From positions 62,001-126,000 of the forward strand of contig NZ_NNBL01000021.1 of NCBI RefSeq assembly GCF_002803065.1: 64,000 bases of DNA, in the 5' to 3' direction. Below the pieces are notes generated by a model. That model saw only the letters and a list, made by a program, of their open reading frames with translations. It was not told where the DNA came from and searched no databases. How positions within the stretch are numbered: position 1 is the stretch's first letter; every line of letters begins with the position of its first letter. The translations under genes and the position numbers were made by a program. Positions 7,735-17,211 of this stretch are shown here, piece by piece. Source of the stretch: Streptomyces sp. CB01635. Its GTDB lineage: Bacteria; Actinomycetota; Actinomycetes; Streptomycetales; Streptomycetaceae.

Positions 7735-9102
7735 ATGACCCGACCCGAACCTCTGTCCCGCAGAACCCTGCTCGCCGCCGCCGCGGCCACCGCGGGCGCA
7801 GCGGCGCTCGCCACGACGGCGGGCACCGCCGTCGCCGGCACCGGCGCCCCGGCGCGCGCTCACGCGGCGCCGCGCCTCGTGGACAACCACGCCTGGACCT
7901 CGCACTCGGACTGGCGCTCCGGAACGGCGGCCGGCACCCGCGCGGTCGCCGGGTCCCGCCCCGGGCTCACGCTCGCGACCCCCGAGGGCCGCACCGACTA
8001 CACGGATCCGCACACAGGCAAGACCGCCACCTGGGAGTACGGCCGGTGGACCTCCCCGGCGCACCGCCTGTCGGTGCCCGCCACGGAGGTCATCGCCTCC
8101 TGGAACGCGCGGACACCGGCCGGTACCTGGATCCAGATCGAGCTCCAGGGCACGTACTCCGACGGTGCGGCGACGCCCTGGTACGTGATGGGCCGCTGGG
8201 CCGCAGGTGACCAGGACATCCGGCGGACCTCCGTCGACGACCAGTCGGACGGCAAGTCCAGTATCTGGACGGACACCTTCGCCATCGACGACGCGGCCTC
8301 GGGCCTGCGCCTCGTCTCGTACCGCCTGCGGCTGACCCTGTACCGCGCGCCGGGCTCCAAGGCCTCGCCCCTCGTGTGGCGGCTCGGGGCCATGGGCTCC
8401 GACGTGCCCGACCGCTTCTCGGTCCCGGCCTCGAAGCCGGGGCTCGCCAAGGAGCTGTCCGTTCCGCGCTACTCGCAGAGCATCCACGCGGGCCAGTACC
8501 CCGAGTACGACAACGGCGGCGAGGCCTGGTGCAGCCCCACGTCCTCGCAGATGATCGTCGAGTACTGGGGTCGCGAGCCCTCGTCGGACGACCTTTCCTG
8601 GGTCAACCCGGACTACACGGACCCGCAGGTCTGCCACGCGGCCCGCTTCACGTACGACTACCAGTACGAGGGCTGCGGGAACTGGCCCTTCAACGCGGCC
8701 TACGCGTCGACGTACAAGGACCTCCAGGGAGTCGTCACGCGGCTCGGTTCGCTCGGTGATCTGGAGACCCTGATCGCGGCGGGGATCCCGGCCATAACGT
8801 CGCAGTCGTTCCTCAAGGAGGAGCTGACAGGCGCGGGTTACGGGACGTCCGGACACCTCATGACGGTGATCGGCTTCACCGCGGACGGTGACGTGATCGC
8901 CAACGACCCGGCGTCGCCGAGCGACACGGCCGTGCGCCGCGTCTACAAGCGGGCCGAGTGGGAAAAAATCTGGCTGCGTACCAAGAGGTACAACGCCAGT
9001 GGCAGCGTCGTGTCCGGCACCGGCGGCGTCTGCTACCTGTACTTCCCGGCCCACCCGACCCCGAAGCAGCGCCGCGCGCTCGAGGCGGTCGGCGTCCGCT
9101 GA
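7735..9102 (+). CDS. Tat-exported C39-like cysteine peptidase
   Basis: This 455-residue protein opens with a twin-arginine signal (S-R-R-T-L-L) followed by a long Ala-rich hydrophobic stretch, so it is exported by Tat. After about 220 residues of beta-rich sequence, the papain-like C39 domain shows W-C-S-P-T-S with nucleophile Cys266, G-H-L-M-T-V-I-G with His374, and N-D-P at Asn390-Asp391. These are the catalytic triad positions of C39-like proteins. The ATG at 7735 follows GGGGGAG; an in-frame GTG at 7681 would only lengthen the signal region. A hairpin closes the single-gene transcript. The substrate is unknown; cell-wall or extracellular peptide cleavage is inference. Confidence 0.85.
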   Translation: MTRPEPLSRRTLLAAAAATAGAAALATTAGTAVAGTGAPARAHAAPRLVDNHAWTSHSDWRSGTAAGTRAVAGSRPGLTLATPEGRTDYTDPHTGKTATWEYGRWTSPAHRLSVPATEVIASWNARTPAGTWIQIELQGTYSDGAATPWYVMGRWAAGDQDIRRTSVDDQSDGKSSIWTDTFAIDDAASGLRLVSYRLRLTLYRAPGSKASPLVWRLGAMGSDVPDRFSVPASKPGLAKELSVPRYSQSIHAGQYPEYDNGGEAWCSPTSSQMIVEYWGREPSSDDLSWVNPDYTDPQVCHAARFTYDYQYEGCGNWPFNAAYASTYKDLQGVVTRLGSLGDLETLIAAGIPAITSQSFLKEELTGAGYGTSGHLMTVIGFTADGDVIANDPASPSDTAVRRVYKRAEWEKIWLRTKRYNASGSVVSGTGGVCYLYFPAHPTPKQRRALEAVGVR

Positions 9103-9110
9103 GGAACCTG

Positions 9111-9147
9111 CCACGGCCCCTCCCCGCGCGACAGGGAGGGGCCGTGG
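9111..9147. terminator. hairpin terminator, 14-bp stem
   Basis: Bases 9111-9124 and 9134-9147 are perfect inverted complements around a 9-base loop, starting 8 bp after the peptidase stop. This is a strong factor-independent-type terminator for the peptidase gene. Confidence 0.85.
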
Positions 9148-9228
9148 CATGCCGCGACGACTTCTGCGCCGCGCCCGGTCTGCCGTAGTCGTGGCGAGTG
9201 AGTGACGGCTTCCCGAGAGGAGACCGCG

Positions 9229-9651
9229 ATGCGGCAGCGGAACACCAACCACCCCGCCCTGCGCCGGCTCGACCCGCTGGTCGGGCACTGGTACATGTAC
9301 GCGCTGGTGGACGATGTGCCGGGTGGCCGGCTCGGGCCCGTCCGCTCCGTCCACGAGTGGACGGACGACGGCGGACTGCCCTTCCCCACCGTCTGGCTCA
9401 CCGGCTACGACGACACGGACGAGCAGTTCACGACGCTGTATGCCGACGGCCGCGGCGTGTCCCGCGTCTACGGGCTGAGCCTCACCGACGGCGAACTGCG
9501 GATGTGGCGCGCGGCTCCCGGCTTCCACCAGCGCTTCTCCGCCCGCTTCGACGGGAGCGGCGACGCCCTCGCCGGCGCGTGGGAGCGCTCGGAGGACGGA
9601 GAAGCGTGGGTGAAGGATTTCGGGGTGCTCTACGAGCGGATCAGCCCGTGA
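9229..9651 (+). CDS. small hypothetical protein, possibly lipocalin-like (DUF1579-like)
   Basis: This 140-residue soluble protein begins H-P-A-L-R-R-L-D-P-L-V-G-H-W, the 'LxxLxGxW' opening of DUF1579/THAP4-like lipocalin-fold proteins. It then shows alternating beta strands such as F-T-T-L-Y-A-D-G-R-G-V-S-R-V-Y and ends W-V-K-D-F-G-V-L-Y-E-R. The fold suggests binding of a small hydrophobic ligand, but no ligand or catalytic residue can be named. The ATG at 9229 follows GAGAGGAGA at ideal spacing; the in-frame GTG at 9202 has no ribosome site. It stands alone between a terminator and a small membrane protein gene. Confidence 0.65.
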   Translation: MRQRNTNHPALRRLDPLVGHWYMYALVDDVPGGRLGPVRSVHEWTDDGGLPFPTVWLTGYDDTDEQFTTLYADGRGVSRVYGLSLTDGELRMWRAAPGFHQRFSARFDGSGDALAGAWERSEDGEAWVKDFGVLYERISP

Positions 9652-9880
9652 CCGGATGCACGCTCCGGTCCGGGTGCCTCGGAGCGGCGGCCTGCGAGAC
9701 CGGTCCCGTCAGGGCGGCCGACATCGACCCGGGCACTGCCCCGGTGTCACCGATGTGAGGCGGACGACGCCACGGCGTAGTTGCGCGTGACCAAGCTCTC
9801 GCCCACAACCGGCCGAGGCGGTGGCATGGTGGACGGGTCAGTGGGGGGATGCCACTGCCGGACGACTTCAGCGAGATGCC

Positions 9881-10027
9881 ATGACCGCGACCACCGCCAC
9901 GAACCGCGCCGCCCGGACCCGCACCGGCGGCCCCAAGGACAACGGCCCCAAGATCCTGGAGCACGTCCTCGGCTGGACCTTCGTCGTGGTCCTCGCCATG
10001 TTCGTCACGCAGGCCGGACTGATGTGA
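9881..10027 (+). CDS. 48-residue single-pass membrane protein
   Basis: This short ORF starts at the ATG at 9881. A polar N-terminus rich in Thr, Arg and Gly contains G-P-K-D-N-G-P-K. One transmembrane helix then runs to the end (about residues 29-45, W-T-F-V-V-V-L-A-M-F-V-T-Q). The sequence is compact and has the charge pattern of an N-in membrane microprotein. It overlaps the 3' end of the decayed minus-strand gene by 23 bp. No function can be assigned. A longer in-frame start exists at 9821 but adds unlikely sequence. Confidence 0.55.
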   Translation: MTATTATNRAARTRTGGPKDNGPKILEHVLGWTFVVVLAMFVTQAGLM

Positions 10028-10477
10028 CCCGGCTCTCCTCGGCGCCCGGCCCGACGCGCCAGTGCCGGTCCGGGAGCCCCACGAGCCCGTAGAGCCACCG
10101 CACGGGAGAGCGCAGCAGGACGAGTCCCGCGACACCGCGAACAGCGGCAGCCCGGCCCGGGCCCCCGCCAGCCGCACCAGAACGCTCGCGGACAGCGCCC
10201 CGGCGAACGGCAGCCCGTACATCCCGGCCCCCGCGGTCGCCACCGCGACCACCCGGGGCACCCCGCGGTCCTCGTCCGCTCCGGGCAGCGCCCACCCCTC
10301 CACGAGCCGGCCGCCGCCCCTCGAGACCAGGAAGCTGGTGCCGGAGACGGCGAACGACACGGCGAGCGCGCCCTGCGCCATCACGGAGGCCGTCGTGCCG
10401 ACCGCGAGGACCGCGGGCAGCGCCACAACTGCCGTCTTCTTCCCGTTGGTTCTGTCGTGCCGGTGTCCTTCGCTCAC
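10005..10477 (-). pseudogene. decayed DUF6230-like exported protein gene
   Basis: A GTG at 10477 follows a perfect GGAGG site. The first 48 residues look like a DUF6230-family start: polar residues, a hydrophobic helix with M-A-Q-G-A-L-A-V, then S-F-A-V-S-G-T-S-F. After that the family pattern is lost. The first frame runs on through unrelated Gly/Arg-rich sequence and across the opposite-strand gene. The only plausible ending, G-L-V-L-L-R-S-P-V-R-W-L-Y to a stop at 10005, lies in another frame. DUF6230 proteins are about 200 residues, so a frameshift plus deletion is inferred. The neighbouring tetR is also broken, which suggests the pair decayed together. Confidence 0.5.
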
Positions 10478-10594
10478 TGTTCCTCCTGTACGTCGTCCGC
10501 ATGCGCAGGGGCGCGCGGGAAAGCGGGAAAGGGGGAGTGCGTGGGAAGGTTCAACCGCGAATGTCCCGCCGGCAGTTGGAGACCAGGGCTGAAA

Positions 10595-10905
10595 TTGAAC
10601 AATAGTGAACAGCGCGGAGCGGGCTCCGGTCTCGGGCGCCCGCAGGCGCGCGGCACCGACCGGTCCGTGGCGCGCCGCGCCGAACTCATCACCATCGGGC
10701 GGAAGTTGTTCGCGGACACGTCCTACGACGCGCTGTCGATGGACGACATCGCCCGGCACGCGGGCGTCGCCAAGGGGCTGATCTACTACCACTTCAAGTC
10801 GAAGCGCGGCTACTACCGCGCGAACTCCTGGTGCGCCTGCTCGGCGAGACGCTGCGGGTCATCGAGCAGTTCGAGCCGGACTGCCCGGCGCCCGCGAGGC
10901 CCTGA
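10595..10905 (+). pseudogene. TetR-family regulator gene with internal deletion
   Basis: The N-terminal DNA-binding domain is intact: a start region near the TTG at 10595, then G-R-K-L-F-A-D-T-S-Y-D-A-L-S-M-D-D-I-A and G-V-A-K-G-L-I-Y-Y-H-F-K-S-K-R-G-Y-Y. Just after that, at about 10821, the sequence jumps. Reading on in frame gives Ser/Arg/Cys-rich nonsense, while a shifted frame from 10822 gives a clean C-terminal helix, L-L-V-R-L-L-G-E-T-L-R-V-I-E-Q-F-E, ending at the TGA at 10905. About 100 codons of ligand-binding domain are missing compared with the usual 190-220 residues. The gene retains both ends but cannot make a normal regulator. Confidence 0.75.
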
Positions 10906-10918
10906 CGCGACGCGCGAA

Positions 10919-10949
10919 GGGGCGGGGGACGCCGCGCATCCCCCGCCCC
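10919..10949. terminator. bidirectional terminator, 11-bp stem
   Basis: GGGGCGGGGGA (10919-10929) pairs perfectly with TCCCCCGCCCC (10939-10949). It separates the tetR remnant from the convergent chitinase gene, 20 bp past the chitinase stop. Confidence 0.8.
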
Positions 10950-10968
10950 AAGTGCCACACTCGGAAGG

Positions 10969-12210
<1,242 letters not shown>

Positions 12211-12326
12211 CGTGTCTCCTCGTGGGGGAGGGGAGCGTGGGGGGGATTTGCTGTGGACCTCGGGGGCGTCGTCACGCGATCCGTGTCACGAGTCTTTGGC
12301 ATGAACGCGTTAAGACGTTGCAGGGA

Positions 12327-12368
12327 ACCTTAGGAGGACTAGACCAGTGGGGTCAATGGTGCGGACCA
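12327..12368 (-). promoter_or_regulatory. chitinase promoter with two DasR-like (dre) repeats
   Basis: Read on the minus strand, a -35 box TTGACC (12351-12356) and a -10 box TAAGGT (12327-12332) are separated by 18 bp. TGGTCCGCACCA (12357-12368) lies directly upstream of the -35, and TGGTCTAGTCCT (12335-12346) lies in the spacer. The repeats start 22 bp apart, about two helical turns, as in classic Streptomyces chitinase promoters (consensus TGGTCCAGACCT). With flanks, the spacer copy matches 13 of 16 bases of the DasR site ACTGGTCTAGACCACT. Expect DasR repression relieved by amino-sugar signals. Confidence 0.8.
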
Positions 12369-12642
12369 ATGTGCTCGACTCCCGGTGTGGGCTCCGGGAA
12401 CCGCCGGTGAGGGCTCGGGGCCGCCCCCGGCCGCCTTGTCGCCGTCCTTTCGGTATCTTTGAAGTAAGCGGTCGTTAACTGGTGACTGGCCGCCGTCGAA
12501 CGGGCATACTCAACGGGCCGCAGCCGCTGGTCAGCGCCCGTCCGAGACCCGGAAGGGAGCCCTCGGCGGCGGCTCGAACACGGCGCCGCCGCACACCCCG
12601 CGCGCGACCGCCGCAGTGCCCGACAGGGAGGAGAGCGTCGAT
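12369..12642. other. divergent promoter region of chitinase and acyl-CoA dehydrogenase genes
   Basis: No gene is seen between the chitinase control region and the dehydrogenase. A relatively AT-rich stretch near 12455-12480 contains TAAGCGGTCGTTA, an imperfect TAA-N7-TTA dyad that could be a TetR-type operator for the dehydrogenase gene, but the symmetry is weak. Confidence 0.35.
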
Positions 12643-13815
12643 ATGCCCGACCGCGCCCCGCAGCCGGTGGACCGTCAACTGCCCACGGACGAGGCCCGGG
12701 ATCTGTTCTCGCTCGTACGTGAGCTCGTGCAGCGTGAGATCGCCCCGAGCGCGGCCGAGGAGGAGGATGCCGGACGCTTCCCGCGCGAGACGTTCTCACT
12801 GCTCTCCGAGTCGGGCCTGCTCGGCCTCCCCTACGACTCCGACTTCGGCGGTGGCGACCAGCCGTACGAGGTCTATCTCCAGGTCCTTGAGGAGCTCGCC
12901 GCCGCCCGGCTCACCGTCGGCCTCGGCGTCAGTGTCCACTCGCTGGCCTGTCACGCACTGGCCAATTTCGGCACCAAGGAGCAGCGGGCGGAGCATCTGC
13001 CCGCCATGCTCGGCGGCGGCCTCCTCGGCGCGTACTGCCTCTCGGAGCCGTCGTCGGGATCGGACGCTGCGTCCCTGCGGACCAAGGCCGTCCGCGAAGG
13101 CGACGACTGGGTGATCACCGGCACCAAGGCATGGATCACGCACGGCGGCATCGCCGACTTCTACACCGTCCTGGCGCGCTCCGGCGGCGAGGGGGCGCGT
13201 GGCATCACCGCGTTCCTGGTCCCTGGCGACGTGGAAGGGCTGAGTGCGGCGGCGCCCGAGAAGAAGATGGGGATGAAGGGCTCGCCCACGGCACAGGTTC
13301 ACTTCGACGGGGTGCGCGTGAGTGACGCGCGCCGGATCGGCGACGAGGGGCAGGGCTTCGCGATCGCGCTTTCCGCCCTCGATTCCGGGCGGCTCGGCAT
13401 CGCGGCCTGCGCGATCGGCGTGGCCCAGGCGGCCCTCGACGAGGCCCTCGCGTACGCCACAGGGCGTGAGCAGTTCGGGCGGCCCATCGCCGACTTCCAG
13501 GGCCTGCGCTTCATGCTCGCCGACATGGCCACGCAGATCGAGGCCGGCCGCGCGCTCTATCTGACGGCGGCCCGCCTGCGCGACGCGGGCCGGCCCTTCT
13601 CGAAGCAGGCCGCCATGGCCAAGCTGATGTGCACGGACACGGCGATGAAGGCCACCACGGACGCCGTCCAGGTGCTCGGGGGGTACGGCTACACGGCCGA
13701 CTTCCCGGCCGAGCGCTATATGCGTGAGGCCAAGGTGCTCCAGATCGTGGAGGGCACCAATCAGATCCAGCGGATGGTCATCGCCCGGCACCTCGCCGGT
13801 CCTGAAACCCGCTGA
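12643..13815 (+). CDS. acyl-CoA dehydrogenase
   Basis: This 390-residue flavoprotein introduces the alpha-beta double bond into an acyl-CoA and passes electrons to ETF. The N-terminal helical domain spans about 1-115. The FAD-binding beta domain contains A-Y-C-L-S-E-P-S-S-G-S-D-A near 130-142 and W-I-T-H. The C-terminal helical domain has the arginine finger region G-R-E-Q-F-G-R-P-I, Q-V-L-G-G-Y-G-Y and the catalytic Glu370 in V-E-G-T-N-Q-I-Q. The ATG at 12643 follows a strong GGAGGAG site; an in-frame GTG at 12616 does not. The substrate chain type (short, branched or aryl) cannot be fixed. It is transcribed alone. Confidence 0.92.
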   Translation: MPDRAPQPVDRQLPTDEARDLFSLVRELVQREIAPSAAEEEDAGRFPRETFSLLSESGLLGLPYDSDFGGGDQPYEVYLQVLEELAAARLTVGLGVSVHSLACHALANFGTKEQRAEHLPAMLGGGLLGAYCLSEPSSGSDAASLRTKAVREGDDWVITGTKAWITHGGIADFYTVLARSGGEGARGITAFLVPGDVEGLSAAAPEKKMGMKGSPTAQVHFDGVRVSDARRIGDEGQGFAIALSALDSGRLGIAACAIGVAQAALDEALAYATGREQFGRPIADFQGLRFMLADMATQIEAGRALYLTAARLRDAGRPFSKQAAMAKLMCTDTAMKATTDAVQVLGGYGYTADFPAERYMREAKVLQIVEGTNQIQRMVIARHLAGPETR

Positions 13816-14038
13816 ACTGCCCGGTGCTGACCGGGGACGCCACCAGCCGGGCCCACTCCGGGTCGTGGCGTCCCGGCAGGGTCTTGCCGTGGTCGGCCCA
13901 GTGTCTGACCAGGGCGCGGTAGATCGGCGGGTCCGGGGGTGCGGGGCGCTCCGGGGGCGGCGGCTGCGGAACCGATTCTGCGGTGGCGGGGGTCAGGAGG
14001 CGGCGGCGACGGCTGGTGGTGCTCTGCGTAAGGGGCAT
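13778..14038 (-). CDS. small hypothetical protein, Pro/Arg-rich
   Basis: This 86-residue ORF is convergent with the acyl-CoA dehydrogenase gene and overlaps its last 38 bp. The N-terminal half is Pro/Arg/Thr-rich and probably disordered. The C-terminal half reads as a compact soluble segment, I-Y-R-A-L-V-R-H-W-A-D-H-G-K-T-L-P-G, then P-E-W-A-R-L-V-A. The ATG at 14038 is the natural start. I do not recognise a family. Support is the ordered C-terminal half and the gene-free space around it; the overlap with a conserved gene argues for caution. Confidence 0.45.
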   Translation of the reverse strand: MPLTQSTTSRRRRLLTPATAESVPQPPPPERPAPPDPPIYRALVRHWADHGKTLPGRHDPEWARLVASPVSTGQFSGFQDRRGAGR

Positions 14039-14084
14039 GTCCGGGCCAACGCGCCCGCGCCGGGCAGGTCACCGTCCAGGGCAT

Positions 14085-14307
14085 GGGGGCGTGAGTTCTA
14101 GGGCCTTTCGTTTGGATCGGGCTGGATCGGTTCGGACCGGACCGGACCGGACCGGATCAGGGTCGGCCCCGCGCCCCGGCCATCGCCAGGCCCGGGTCGG
14201 CGCACGCATCTGGCTCCGGCGGCTCAGCTGACGTACCGTCAACTCCGCCGCCGGGGGCCGCACCCCTCCGGGCGACGTCAACCGCCGTACGCCCAGGGAG
14301 GAAACGC
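14085..14307. repeat. intergenic GGACC / GGATC mini-repeat tract
   Basis: Within this 223-bp gap, bases 14114-14158 carry GGATCGG twice and then four uninterrupted GGACC pentamers (14134-14153) followed by GGATC. This looks like replication-slippage DNA. It sits about 150 bp before the next start codon. No coding sequence is apparent; the rest of the gap should hold the promoter of the following gene. Confidence 0.6.
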
Positions 14308-15432
14308 GTGGCAGACGACCGCCCCGTCGCACTCGACGAATACCCGGTCCACCAGGTGCCGCTGTCCATGAAGCACGTCGCGACCGGTGACCGCAACGCC
14401 TACGACCGCTGCATCTTCCATCTCGTCGACCCCACCGGGGAGTACCTCCTCATCCTCGGCCTCGGTGTCTACCCGAACCTGGGCGTCATCGACGCGTACG
14501 CGACCCTGCGCGTCGGCGACAGCCTCCACGCGGTCCGTGCCTCCGACGCCCTGCGCGACGACGCCCGCATGGAACTCGCCGTCGGTCCGCTCCGGATCCA
14601 CGTCGAACGCCCCTTGAAGGACTTCGTCCTGACCTGCGCGGCCGACCCGGCCGACCCCGACGGACTCTCGTACGAGATCAACTGGTCGGCGGCCTTCCCG
14701 GCCCTCTGGGAGCCCCACCACACCCAGCGCCGCGGCGGCCGCCTCACTCTTGAGGGCAGGCGCTTCGTGCAGGCCGGGCGCTGTGACGGCCGGCTCCGCG
14801 TCGGCGGGCGAGAGGTGTCCCTCGACGGCTGGACCGGCACCCGCGACCGCAGTTGGGGCGTGCGCCCGGTCCCCGGCGAGGAGGGCGGCCGGCTCGCCGA
14901 GGAGAACAGGACCGAGGGCTTCCACTGGATCTGGTCACCGGTCCGCTTTGACGACCGCTTCCTGATGGTGATCGTCCAGGAGGACGCGGACGGTTACCGC
15001 ACCCTCAACGACGCCACCCTCGTCCGCGACGGCCATCCGGATCTCCAACTCGGCTGGCCCCAGGCCGACATCGCCTACCGGACCGGCACCCGCCACCCCG
15101 AGAGCGCCGTCGTGCATCTCACCGACCCGCTGTCCCGCAAGCCCGTGGAACTCGGCGTCGAGATCCTCGCCTCGTCCCCGCTCGCCGTCGGCGCCGGATA
15201 CCCGCCCGCGGACGACTGGCAGCACGGCACCTGGCGCGGCCGCGACTGGACGGACCGCCGCAGCTACGACCTCTCCGACCCCGCCGCCCACCCGCTGGCC
15301 GCCTACGGCGTCATCGACCACGCGGCGCGCTTCACTCTGGACGGCCAGGTCGGCCACGGCATCTTCGAGCACGGCAGCTTCGGCAGGCACGACCCGAGCG
15401 GCTTCACCGGCTACGACTCCGTGGCGCCCTGA
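14308..15432 (+). CDS. CrtC-like beta-sandwich hypothetical protein
   Basis: This 374-residue soluble protein is rich in beta strands and tryptophan-containing loops: N-W-S-A-A-F-P-A-L-W-E-P, S-L-D-G-W-T-G-T-R-D-R-S-W-G-V-R-P, then F-H-W-I-W-S-P-V-R-F-D-D-R-F. The G-x-R-D-R-S-W-G-x-R motif and two-sandwich layout resemble the hydroxyneurosporene synthase (CrtC)/AttH superfamily of lipocalin-like hydratases and related DUF7064/7065 proteins. A GTG at 14308 follows GGGAGGAAA. The stop lies 12 bp before a phosphotransferase gene, so the two probably form an operon acting on one lipid-like or secondary metabolite. The true substrate is unknown. Confidence 0.6.
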   Translation: MADDRPVALDEYPVHQVPLSMKHVATGDRNAYDRCIFHLVDPTGEYLLILGLGVYPNLGVIDAYATLRVGDSLHAVRASDALRDDARMELAVGPLRIHVERPLKDFVLTCAADPADPDGLSYEINWSAAFPALWEPHHTQRRGGRLTLEGRRFVQAGRCDGRLRVGGREVSLDGWTGTRDRSWGVRPVPGEEGGRLAEENRTEGFHWIWSPVRFDDRFLMVIVQEDADGYRTLNDATLVRDGHPDLQLGWPQADIAYRTGTRHPESAVVHLTDPLSRKPVELGVEILASSPLAVGAGYPPADDWQHGTWRGRDWTDRRSYDLSDPAAHPLAAYGVIDHAARFTLDGQVGHGIFEHGSFGRHDPSGFTGYDSVAP

Positions 15433-15444
15433 AAGGAGCCTGCG

Positions 15445-16539
15445 ATGGCGACAGCACCCCGACCGCGCACCAGCACCCGCGACCCGGAGGAGGTGTCCCG
15501 AAGACTGACGTCCTGGCTGGCCGCCCGGCTGCCGGGCGCCGAAGCGGTGAACGTGACCGTCCCCGAGTCCAACGGCATGTCCAGCGAGACCCTGCTCTTC
15601 GACATCGAACACCCCGAACCCCCGGTCCGGGCCTGCGCGTTGAGACTCGCCGCCGACCCGTCCGCGTACTCGATCTTCCCGGACTACGACATGCCGCGGC
15701 AGTACCGCACGATGCGGCTCGCCGCAGATCGGACCGGGCTGCCGGTGCCGCGCGTGTTGTGGCTGGAGGAGGATCCCGCGCCGCTGGGCGCTCCGTTCTT
15801 CGTGATGGAGCGCGTCGAGGGCCGCGTACCGCCGGACGTCATGCCCTACACGTACGAGGGCAACTGGCTGCACGCCGCGACGGACGCCGAGCGCGCACGG
15901 CTCCAGGACGCGACCGTGGGTCTCATCGCCCGGCTGCACGACGGAGTCCCGGCGTCCGAGGCCGAGTTCCTCGCCGCATCCGGAAAGGGCAGCGCACTGC
16001 GCCGTCACGTCGAGGCCCAACGCGCCTACTACGCCTGGGTGGTGGACGGGCTGCCGCCGTCACCGCTCATCGAGAGCGCCTTCGACCGGCTCGCCGAACT
16101 CTGGCCCGCCGACGAGGGAGAACCCGTCCTCAACTGGGGCGATGCCCGCATCGGGAACATCATCTACGACGGCTTCGAACCGGCCGCCGTGCTCGACTGG
16201 GAGATGGCGGCCCTGGCCCCGCGCGAGGTCGACCTCGGCTGGACCGTGTACCTGCACCGCTTCTTCCAGGACCTGACCGAGAGCTTCGGCCAGGCCGGCC
16301 TGCCCGGCTTCCTGCGCCGCGAGGACATCGAGCGCCGCTACGCCCAACTCACCGGCCACGCGCCGCGCGACATGGACTTCCACACCTTGTACGCCGCCCT
16401 GCGCCACGCCATCGTGATGCTGCGCGTCGCCTACCGGCAGGCGTACTTCGGAGAGGTGGCCGTGCCGGACGATCCGGACACACTGATCCTGCACCATGCC
16501 AGTCTGCGGGCCATGGTGCAGGGCAGTTACTGGAGTTGA
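15445..16539 (+). CDS. aminoglycoside phosphotransferase (APH) family protein
   Basis: This 364-residue kinase-fold protein resembles ACAD10/APH-family enzymes. The N-lobe shows E-S-N-G-M-S-S-E-T and A-L-R-L-A-A-D near residues 35-68. The C-lobe has L-N-W-G-D-A-R-I-G-N-I-I-Y, the catalytic Brenner-like loop with an Asn in the metal position, and the following V-L-D-W-E-M-A-A-L-A-P-R-E-V-D-L-G-W metal motif. Family members phosphorylate hydroxylated small molecules; resistance to a drug should not be assumed. An AAGGAG site precedes the ATG, 12 bp after the CrtC-like gene. In many actinobacteria these two families pair, which supports a shared catabolic or modification role. Confidence 0.78.
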   Translation: MATAPRPRTSTRDPEEVSRRLTSWLAARLPGAEAVNVTVPESNGMSSETLLFDIEHPEPPVRACALRLAADPSAYSIFPDYDMPRQYRTMRLAADRTGLPVPRVLWLEEDPAPLGAPFFVMERVEGRVPPDVMPYTYEGNWLHAATDAERARLQDATVGLIARLHDGVPASEAEFLAASGKGSALRRHVEAQRAYYAWVVDGLPPSPLIESAFDRLAELWPADEGEPVLNWGDARIGNIIYDGFEPAAVLDWEMAALAPREVDLGWTVYLHRFFQDLTESFGQAGLPGFLRREDIERRYAQLTGHAPRDMDFHTLYAALRHAIVMLRVAYRQAYFGEVAVPDDPDTLILHHASLRAMVQGSYWS

Positions 16540-16546
16540 GGCGTCG

Positions 16547-16987
16547 TCAGGCGGCTGTGCGCCGCACCTGCTCGGGGACGCGCAGCGGGCGCGAACCCGG
16601 GCCGCCCACGTGTGAGAAGGGCTGCATCCGCCAGTCGAGGCCCTGAGGGAGCGTCAACAGGAGGGCGGTGTCCTGCTCCTGAACCTCCGTCGAGTCGTCG
16701 GCGGGCCGGGCGTCGGCCGCCGGGCGGCCCGTACCGGCGCAGACCGTGAGACCGAACGGGTTCCACGGCGAGGCGCACAGCGCGTGCTCGGGCAGCGCGT
16801 CCTCGTCGGCGAGCAGCGCGATCGGCTGCGCGCAGTCCGGGCAGAACACCCGGTACATCTCGAAGGTGTCGTACTCGTCGAACGCGTCGATGCCGGTGTC
16901 CGCCGGTTCGACACCCTCCGGCTCGGGTTCGATCGCCGGCTGCTGCCGACTGCGGGCAGGACGACCGGGACGCTTCACATTCTGCAT
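16547..16987 (-). CDS. hypothetical Cys-containing protein
   Basis: This 146-residue acidic protein is convergent with the phosphotransferase gene, 7 bp apart. It has a basic start (K-R-P-G-R-P-A-R-S-R), an acidic middle (A-F-D-E-Y-D-T-F-E-M-Y), and F-C-P-D-C followed 25 residues later by L-C-A-S-P-W-N-P-F and V-C, a plausible zinc-ribbon-like site. The ATG at 16987 follows GGGGGAGAG. No function is recognised; a metal-binding adaptor is inference from the cysteines. Confidence 0.6.
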   Translation of the reverse strand: MQNVKRPGRPARSRQQPAIEPEPEGVEPADTGIDAFDEYDTFEMYRVFCPDCAQPIALLADEDALPEHALCASPWNPFGLTVCAGTGRPAADARPADDSTEVQEQDTALLLTLPQGLDWRMQPFSHVGGPGSRPLRVPEQVRRTAA

Positions 16988-17211
16988 GGGACTCTCCCCC
17001 TCGGGTGGGCCGACAAGGCGCTGCGGCCTCGACCACAGCAAGCACTTCCCGTCCCGTCGTGGGGGTAATCGTGGCACGCGCCTGGACACGGTTCGACAGG
17101 TGTGGTCTTCGTCACATGCTGATTGCGGATGTCCGGCAGCAGGTAGGCGTATCCGCCCCCATGGCCCGCTCGGGTATCCCCGGGGATCAAGGGCCCTGTA
17201 GGTTCTGCGCC

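Noticed and set aside
12460..12480. Operator palindrome for the acyl-CoA dehydrogenase
   Set aside because: TAAGCGGTCGTTA has only TAA/TTA ends in symmetry, too weak for a separate call.
15445..16539. Aminoglycoside resistance gene
   Set aside because: The APH fold is shared by many housekeeping kinases, and the neighbour is a CrtC-like protein; nothing indicates a drug substrate.
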